Below, piece by piece: positions 6,860 to 10,362 of a stretch of 10,362 bases of DNA (position 1 is its first letter; every line of letters begins with the position of its first letter). The position numbers were made by a program, and so were the translations under genes. This stretch comes from Propionibacteriaceae bacterium UBA4569 (lineage in GTDB: Bacteria > Actinomycetota > Actinomycetes > Propionibacteriales > Propionibacteriaceae): contig DGKN01000153.1 of the NCBI GenBank assembly GCA_002387005.1, forward strand, positions 465-10,826, in the 5' to 3' direction. The notes under the pieces were generated by a model. The model was not told the DNA's origin. It did no database searches and was given only the letters and a program-made list of their open reading frames with translations.

Positions 6860-6860
6860 G
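6839..6860. terminator. Hairpin holding both stop codons of the convergent CPBP and Sir2 genes
   Basis: CTCAGCC (6839-6845) and GGCTGAG (6854-6860) form a perfect 7-bp stem with an 8-nt loop. The plus-strand TGA (6857-6859) and the minus-strand TGA (6842-6840) occupy equivalent places in the two arms. The position between convergent genes suggests a shared bidirectional terminator. Neither side has a T-tract, so Rho-independent termination is uncertain. Confidence 0.45.
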
Positions 6861-7721
6861 CACCGCGGACGTCGAGTCGTCCAGGCGCAGCGTCGCGAAG
6901 TCGTCGGCGCGGGTCGCGCCATGGTTGACGATGACCACCGGCTTTCCCTGCTTGTGCACGAATCGCGCGAACCTGAGCCCGCTCATCACGGTCAGCGAGG
7001 AGCCGGCGACCAGCAGGCCGTCCGCCTCGTCACACCAGTCGAAGGCCTGCGCGACGCGAACCTTGGGCACCGGTTCGCCGAAGAAGACGACGTGCGGCTT
7101 CAACACTCCCCCGCAGGCGAGGCATTCGGGGATGGCGAAGTCGTGCCAGTCCTCGACGACCGCGTCATTGTCGGGACGAAGTTCCGCGTGCCCCATGTCC
7201 ATGCGCGGTTGGACCTCGGGGTTCAGCGCCGCCAGCCGGGGTTGGAGGTCGGCGCGGGCGGTGACCTGGCCGCAGTCGAGGCAGACCACCTCGGAGCCGC
7301 GCCCGTGCAGGGTGACGATTCGCTGCTGCCCGGCTGCCTCGTGCAGCCCGTCGACGTTCTGCGTGACCAGTCCCACCACTCGGGTCGGGGCGCCGGTTGC
7401 CTCCCAGCGGGCCAGGGCCCGGTGCCCGGCATTCGGGTGGGCCTGGCCGAGGTGGGCCCAGCCCTGGTAGTTGCGAGCCCAGTAGCGGCGTCGGTTCTCG
7501 ACGTCGGCGAGGAACTCGCAGTACATCATCGGGGTGGCGCGCTGCGCCCGCGGGCCACGGTAGTCGGGCACGCCCGACTCGGTCGACGTCCCCGCACCGG
7601 TGAGGACGACGACGCTGCCCAGCCCCTCCAGCAGGCGGCGTCCGGACTCGACGTCACCGCGCAGCACTCGGGTCGGTTCCCAGGCGCGGGTGGCTCGGGT
7701 GGGTTGCAGGGCGGGAGTCAC
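6840..7721 (-). CDS. Sir2-family NAD-dependent protein deacylase (class II, SIRT4-like)
   Basis: 293 residues. It removes acyl groups from protein lysines using NAD+, giving nicotinamide and O-acyl-ADP-ribose. Motifs in order: NAD-binding TGAGTSTESGVPDYRG at 41-56, QNVD at 121-124, catalytic His139 in LHG, Zn ligands C147-x2-C150 and C200-x2-C203, KPHVVFFGE at 208-216, GSS at 240-242 and VN at 265-266. The long insert between the two Zn pairs (with LNP and RPDNDAVVE) matches class II sirtuins such as SIRT4; the substrate in bacteria is not established. Single-domain and intact. Start is GTG 7721: the frame is closed by a TAG 9 nt upstream, and a TAGAAT -10 lies 6 nt before the GTG. It is downstream of the mannosyltransferase on the same strand but appears to have its own promoter. 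Confidence 0.92.
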   Translation of the reverse strand: MTPALQPTRATRAWEPTRVLRGDVESGRRLLEGLGSVVVLTGAGTSTESGVPDYRGPRAQRATPMMYCEFLADVENRRRYWARNYQGWAHLGQAHPNAGHRALARWEATGAPTRVVGLVTQNVDGLHEAAGQQRIVTLHGRGSEVVCLDCGQVTARADLQPRLAALNPEVQPRMDMGHAELRPDNDAVVEDWHDFAIPECLACGGVLKPHVVFFGEPVPKVRVAQAFDWCDEADGLLVAGSSLTVMSGLRFARFVHKQGKPVVIVNHGATRADDFATLRLDDSTSAVLSRWAG

Positions 7722-7836
7722 CGGGTGATTCTATGTCGGGAGCGGAGCCCAGCCGGATCAGGTCGAAACCGACCTCGGCGCGGGTGTCGGCGTCGGTCTC
7801 GGCCCGGTCAAACCTGCGCGGGTCGTCCAGGACGAA
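7657..7836 (-). other. Coding-like stretch without a start codon, in frame after the mannosyltransferase stop
   Basis: The 115-nt gap between the mannosyltransferase and Sir2 genes continues the mannosyltransferase frame past its TGA. It begins FVLDDPRRFDRAE and runs through TRAEVGFDLIRLG before entering the Sir2 5' region and stopping at 7656-7654. Hand count over 35 codons from GTC (7833) to GAA: GC at codon positions 1, 2 and 3 is about 77, 46 and 94 percent, the normal pattern of a gene in such DNA. No ATG, GTG or TTG precedes it in frame. It may be a former C-terminal tail cut off by a nonsense change, a gene remnant, or chance. Not recognised. Confidence 0.4.
7722..7733 (-). promoter_or_regulatory. 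Leaderless promoter -10 of Sir2 gene
   Basis: On the minus strand TAGAAT (7733-7728), the best -10 match of the four in this window, is followed by 6 nt and the GTG at 7721. There is no Shine-Dalgarno and no -35 at the expected place (ccggct). Confidence 0.6.
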
Positions 7837-9114
7837 TCAGGGGGAGATGACAGACCAGGTGACGATGGTCCCGCCGAAGACCGCCGACGCGACCGCAGCC
7901 CCCAGCCAGGCCAGCGCCAGGACACCCGTCCACCATCGGCGCACACCCACCGCAGCACGCTCGATGCTCACCGCCAGCAGCCAGGCGAGCGGCAGCAGCA
8001 GGCCGACGCCGGGCAGCAGGTAACGCTCCTTGGAGTTGAAGTAGGCCTGGGCGCAGGCCATCAGGGCGAACAGCACCAGCGATTGCGCGACCACCGGCCG
8101 CCAGGACGGACGTCGCCAGGCCCCCACCAGGGCCGCCACCATCAGCAGCGTCCACACCGGGAGCGCATAGGCGACCGCCTTCACCGTCTCGCGCTGGGGT
8201 GGCGTCGGTCCGTTGATGACCAACCACCAATGGTGGATGGTTGCCACCGGGTTGCCCATCGCCATCCCCCACTCGCGCTGGACGGCGAAGTAGCCCTGCC
8301 ACGAATCGGTGAGGGCGCTCACGTTCGCCAACACGGACGCTGTCCCCAGCGTCGTGAGCAGTCCCGCTCCCAGCAGCGTCCACGGCGAGGGGAACCGCAC
8401 CGTTCCCGGTAGCCAGCCCACCAGACCCGGTGGACGACGACGAACACGAGCCCAGAGCACCTGCAGCAGGGCCACCAGGATGGCGCCGCCCACGCCGACC
8501 AGGGTCGAGATGCCGGTCGACCGGGTGGCGCCAGCCAAAGCGCACAACACCGCCGCTGTCCACCAACGTCCCCGGGCGAGGAAGACGAGGGCCCAGACGG
8601 ACAAAGCCGTGAACATGGCTTCCGAGTAGGGCATCGCGGCCACGAAACCCCGCGGAACCACCGCCCAGCCCAAGGCCCAGACAGCACCCAGCCGCGCCGA
8701 ATGCAGTGCCTCACCCAGCCGGAAGATGCCGCACACCGCCACCAGGCAGGAGACGAGGGCGATGGTCACCATCGCGGGCCGGATCCCGACTCCGGGCAGC
8801 CACGACAGCGCGCGCCCCAGCATCGGGTAGAGCGGGAAGAAGGCCATCGTGGTGCGCACCAGACGCCCGTCGATGAAGGTCGTCGTCCGGTAACCGTTCT
8901 CGGCGATGTCCAGGTAGAACCAGGCGTCCCAGTTGAACAGGTTGTTGAACCAGCGTGCCCGGTCAAGGTTCGCCGCGACGCCCCAGAAGAGCAGCTTCTG
9001 GACGGCCACGACCGCAGGCAACCACCACCACCGGCGCCAGCTGGCGCGCGCCGTTGCCACGGCCGGTGGGTGGTCGTCCTCCCCTGCGGTCAGGCGATCG
9101 TGATCGGTGCCCAT
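7837..9114 (-). CDS. PIG-V-type membrane mannosyltransferase (GT-C fold)
   Basis: 425 residues, with many hydrophobic segments throughout. Family marks: [16 protein letters not shown] at 60-75, whose Asp63 lies where GT-C enzymes keep a catalytic acid in the first extracytoplasmic loop; FFPLYP at 92-97; PYSE at 162-165; ATRSTG at 196-201; and SKERYLLPG at 361-369. Eukaryotic PIG-V adds mannose in GPI anchors; actinobacterial relatives are thought to use polyprenyl-phosphate-mannose for lipoglycans or cell-wall glycans, which I infer here without knowing the acceptor. The ATG at 9114 lies inside the 3' end of metG in another frame (25-nt overlap), so translation is probably coupled; GTG at 9060 is a possible shorter start. 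The TGA at 7837 leaves the last membrane helix intact; a coding-like stretch follows in frame. Confidence 0.82.
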   Translation of the reverse strand: MGTDHDRLTAGEDDHPPAVATARASWRRWWWLPAVVAVQKLLFWGVAANLDRARWFNNLFNWDAWFYLDIAENGYRTTTFIDGRLVRTTMAFFPLYPMLGRALSWLPGVGIRPAMVTIALVSCLVAVCGIFRLGEALHSARLGAVWALGWAVVPRGFVAAMPYSEAMFTALSVWALVFLARGRWWTAAVLCALAGATRSTGISTLVGVGGAILVALLQVLWARVRRRPPGLVGWLPGTVRFPSPWTLLGAGLLTTLGTASVLANVSALTDSWQGYFAVQREWGMAMGNPVATIHHWWLVINGPTPPQRETVKAVAYALPVWTLLMVAALVGAWRRPSWRPVVAQSLVLFALMACAQAYFNSKERYLLPGVGLLLPLAWLLAVSIERAAVGVRRWWTGVLALAWLGAAVASAVFGGTIVTWSVISP

Positions 9115-10362
9115 TGCGGGCCGGTCTCGCCCAGCTTGTCGTCCAGCTTGGCGAAGATCGGGGACGGCTTGGACAGTTCCCGTCCGGCCTCGATGGGCTC
9201 GCTGGCCCAGTGTGCCGCCTCGGCCGCGTAGTCACCCTGCAGCGTCGGGTAGGTCTTGGTGGAGCCGTCCTCGCGGGTCTCGGTGACCTCGACCAGCTGC
9301 GGCTGCGCCGCCCACACCCCGGTACCGCCGAGCGCCTCGTGCACCTTCTGGGCCGCGTGCGGCATGAAGGGCGTCATCAGGGTGTTGCAGTCGCTGACCA
9401 CCTGCAGCGCAACGTGCAGGACGGTGTCGCGGCGGGCCGGGTCGTCCTTCAGCTTCCACGGTTCCTGGTCGGAGAGGTACTTGTTCGCCAGCGAGACGAT
9501 GCGCATCGACTCGGTGATGGCGGCCTTGAACTTGCAGGCGTCCAGCAGCGCGCCGACGGTCTCGAAGGCGCCCTTGGAGGCGGCCAGCAGCTCGTTGTCG
9601 GCCTCGGTCAGCTCACCCGCGGCCGGGATGGCGCCGACATTCTTGTGAGCCATCGAGATCGAGCGGTTGACCAGGTTGCCCCATTCATTGGCCAGTTCGA
9701 AGTTCACCCGGCGCACGAACTCGTCCCAGGTGAAGTCGGTGTCCTGGTTCTCCGGGCCCGCGACGGCGATGAAGTAGCGCAGGGCGTCGGGGCCGAACTC
9801 GCGCAGGAAGTCACCGACGAAGATGGACGCGCCTCGGGAGCTCGCGACCTTGGAACCACGCATCGTCAGGAACTCGGAGCTCACCACCTCGGTCGGCAGG
9901 TCGAGGGTGCCGAACCAGTCGGACGTCCGTCCGCCCTTGTCGCCCTCGCCGTTGACGCCCAACAGGATGGACGGCCAGATCACCGAATGGAAGACGATGT
10001 TGTCCTTGCCCATGAAGTAGTAGCTGCGGGCCGCCTCGTTGTTCCACCAGGCGCGCCAGGCATCCGGGTCGCCGGAGCGCTTGGCCCACTCGATGGACGC
10101 GGAGAGGTAGCCGACGACCGCGTCGAACCAGACGTAGATGCGCTTCATCGCATTGTCCGACCAGCCCTCGAGCGGGATCGGGATACCCCAGTCGAGGTCA
10201 CGGGTGATGGCGCGCGGTTGCAGTTCCTTGGCGAAGTTCGCCGAGAAGTTCATCACATTGGGACGCCATTCCTGGCGGGTCTGGAGCCACTGGCCCAGCG
10301 CGTCGGCGAAGGCGGGCAGGTCGAGGAAGTAGTGCTCGGTCTCGACGAACTCCGGCACCTCG
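9090..10362 (-). CDS. metG: Methionyl-tRNA synthetase (C-terminal part, runs off right edge)
   Basis: 423 residues are visible before the stop; the family is usually about 600, so the N-terminal catalytic half with the HIGH motif lies beyond the edge. Seen: HYFLDLP near the left end of the protein piece, [40 protein letters not shown], then the KMSKS region as SKVASSRG (the KVASS codons at 9851-9837), [31 protein letters not shown], and an anticodon-binding helical domain. It joins methionine to tRNA-Met in the cytosol. KVASS is unusual even beside the KFSSS form I recall from Streptomyces-type enzymes. There is no C-terminal EMAP-like domain; it ends WAPITIA. The 3' end overlaps the mannosyltransferase start by 25 nt, so the two genes are likely one transcript. 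Confidence 0.93.
   Translation of the reverse strand, partial: EVPEFVETEHYFLDLPAFADALGQWLQTRQEWRPNVMNFSANFAKELQPRAITRDLDWGIPIPLEGWSDNAMKRIYVWFDAVVGYLSASIEWAKRSGDPDAWRAWWNNEAARSYYFMGKDNIVFHSVIWPSILLGVNGEGDKGGRTSDWFGTLDLPTEVVSSEFLTMRGSKVASSRGASIFVGDFLREFGPDALRYFIAVAGPENQDTDFTWDEFVRRVNFELANEWGNLVNRSISMAHKNVGAIPAAGELTEADNELLAASKGAFETVGALLDACKFKAAITESMRIVSLANKYLSDQEPWKLKDDPARRDTVLHVALQVVSDCNTLMTPFMPHAAQKVHEALGGTGVWAAQPQLVEVTETREDGSTKTYPTLQGDYAAEAAHWASEPIEAGRELSKPSPIFAKLDDKLGETGPQWAPITIA

Noticed and set aside
5888..7721. CPBP (Abi-type) plus Sir2 as a phage-defence island
   Set aside because: The genes are convergent, the Sir2 is a single-domain class II deacylase without the fused effector or sensor domains of defence sirtuins, and no other defence, toxin or mobile gene is nearby. 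The Abi label of CPBP proteins is historical.
6921..7850. Plus-strand reading frame opposite Sir2
   Set aside because: Sir2 has all NAD, zinc and catalytic motifs on the minus strand; the opposite frame has no domain.
1..10362. CRISPR array, tRNA/rRNA genes, insertion sequence or att site
   Set aside because: No spaced direct repeats, cloverleaf, transposase or integrase was seen. The only tandem repeat is inside the kinase coding sequence.

Overview
The window is high-GC DNA with strongly GC-biased third codon positions, GTG starts and an actinobacterial gene set, so it comes from an Actinomycetota chromosome. A member of the Propionibacteriaceae is my best guess, but the sequence alone does not prove the family. 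Everything recognisable is core or ordinary accessory chromosome. There is no tRNA or rRNA gene, insertion sequence, CRISPR array, prophage gene or recognisable defence island.

Layout from left to right. Positions 1-702 (minus, runs off the left edge) hold the N-terminal half of an LpdA-type flavoprotein disulfide reductase-like NAD(P)H:quinone reductase. It diverges from a purine nucleoside phosphorylase (787-1608, plus), which is followed by a PmmB/PGM2-like phosphohexomutase (1710-3371). The same three families sit close together in Mycobacterium tuberculosis (Rv3303c, Rv3307, Rv3308), so this is an old actinobacterial neighbourhood. PNP releases ribose-1-phosphate and a PGM2-type mutase could convert it to ribose-5-phosphate, so the pair may be a nucleoside-salvage unit. 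Next come an exported and membrane-anchored DUF2207 protein with a glycine-rich tail (3402-5213), a uridine-kinase-like P-loop NTPase (5262-5891), and a CPBP-family intramembrane metalloprotease (5888-6859) whose GTG start overlaps the kinase stop by 4 nt.

On the right, everything is on the minus strand. A class II (SIRT4-like) Sir2 deacylase (6840-7721) converges on the CPBP gene, and their ends overlap by 20 nt inside a small hairpin. A PIG-V-type membrane mannosyltransferase (7837-9114) overlaps by 25 nt the 3' end of a methionyl-tRNA synthetase gene (9090 to the right edge, incomplete at its 5' end).

The most consistent non-gene signal is at the starts. Four genes (PNP, DUF2207, kinase, Sir2) lack a Shine-Dalgarno sequence and instead have a TANNNT -10 hexamer ending 6 or 7 nt before the ATG/GTG, as expected for leaderless mRNAs. 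Genes with a clear Shine-Dalgarno (lpdA, pmmB) lack that spacing. Other points worth a look are a 35-codon coding-like stretch with no start codon between the mannosyltransferase and Sir2 genes, a perfect triple 15-bp in-frame repeat at the end of the kinase gene, and the stop-codon hairpin between the convergent genes. I did not find a convincing new multi-gene system.
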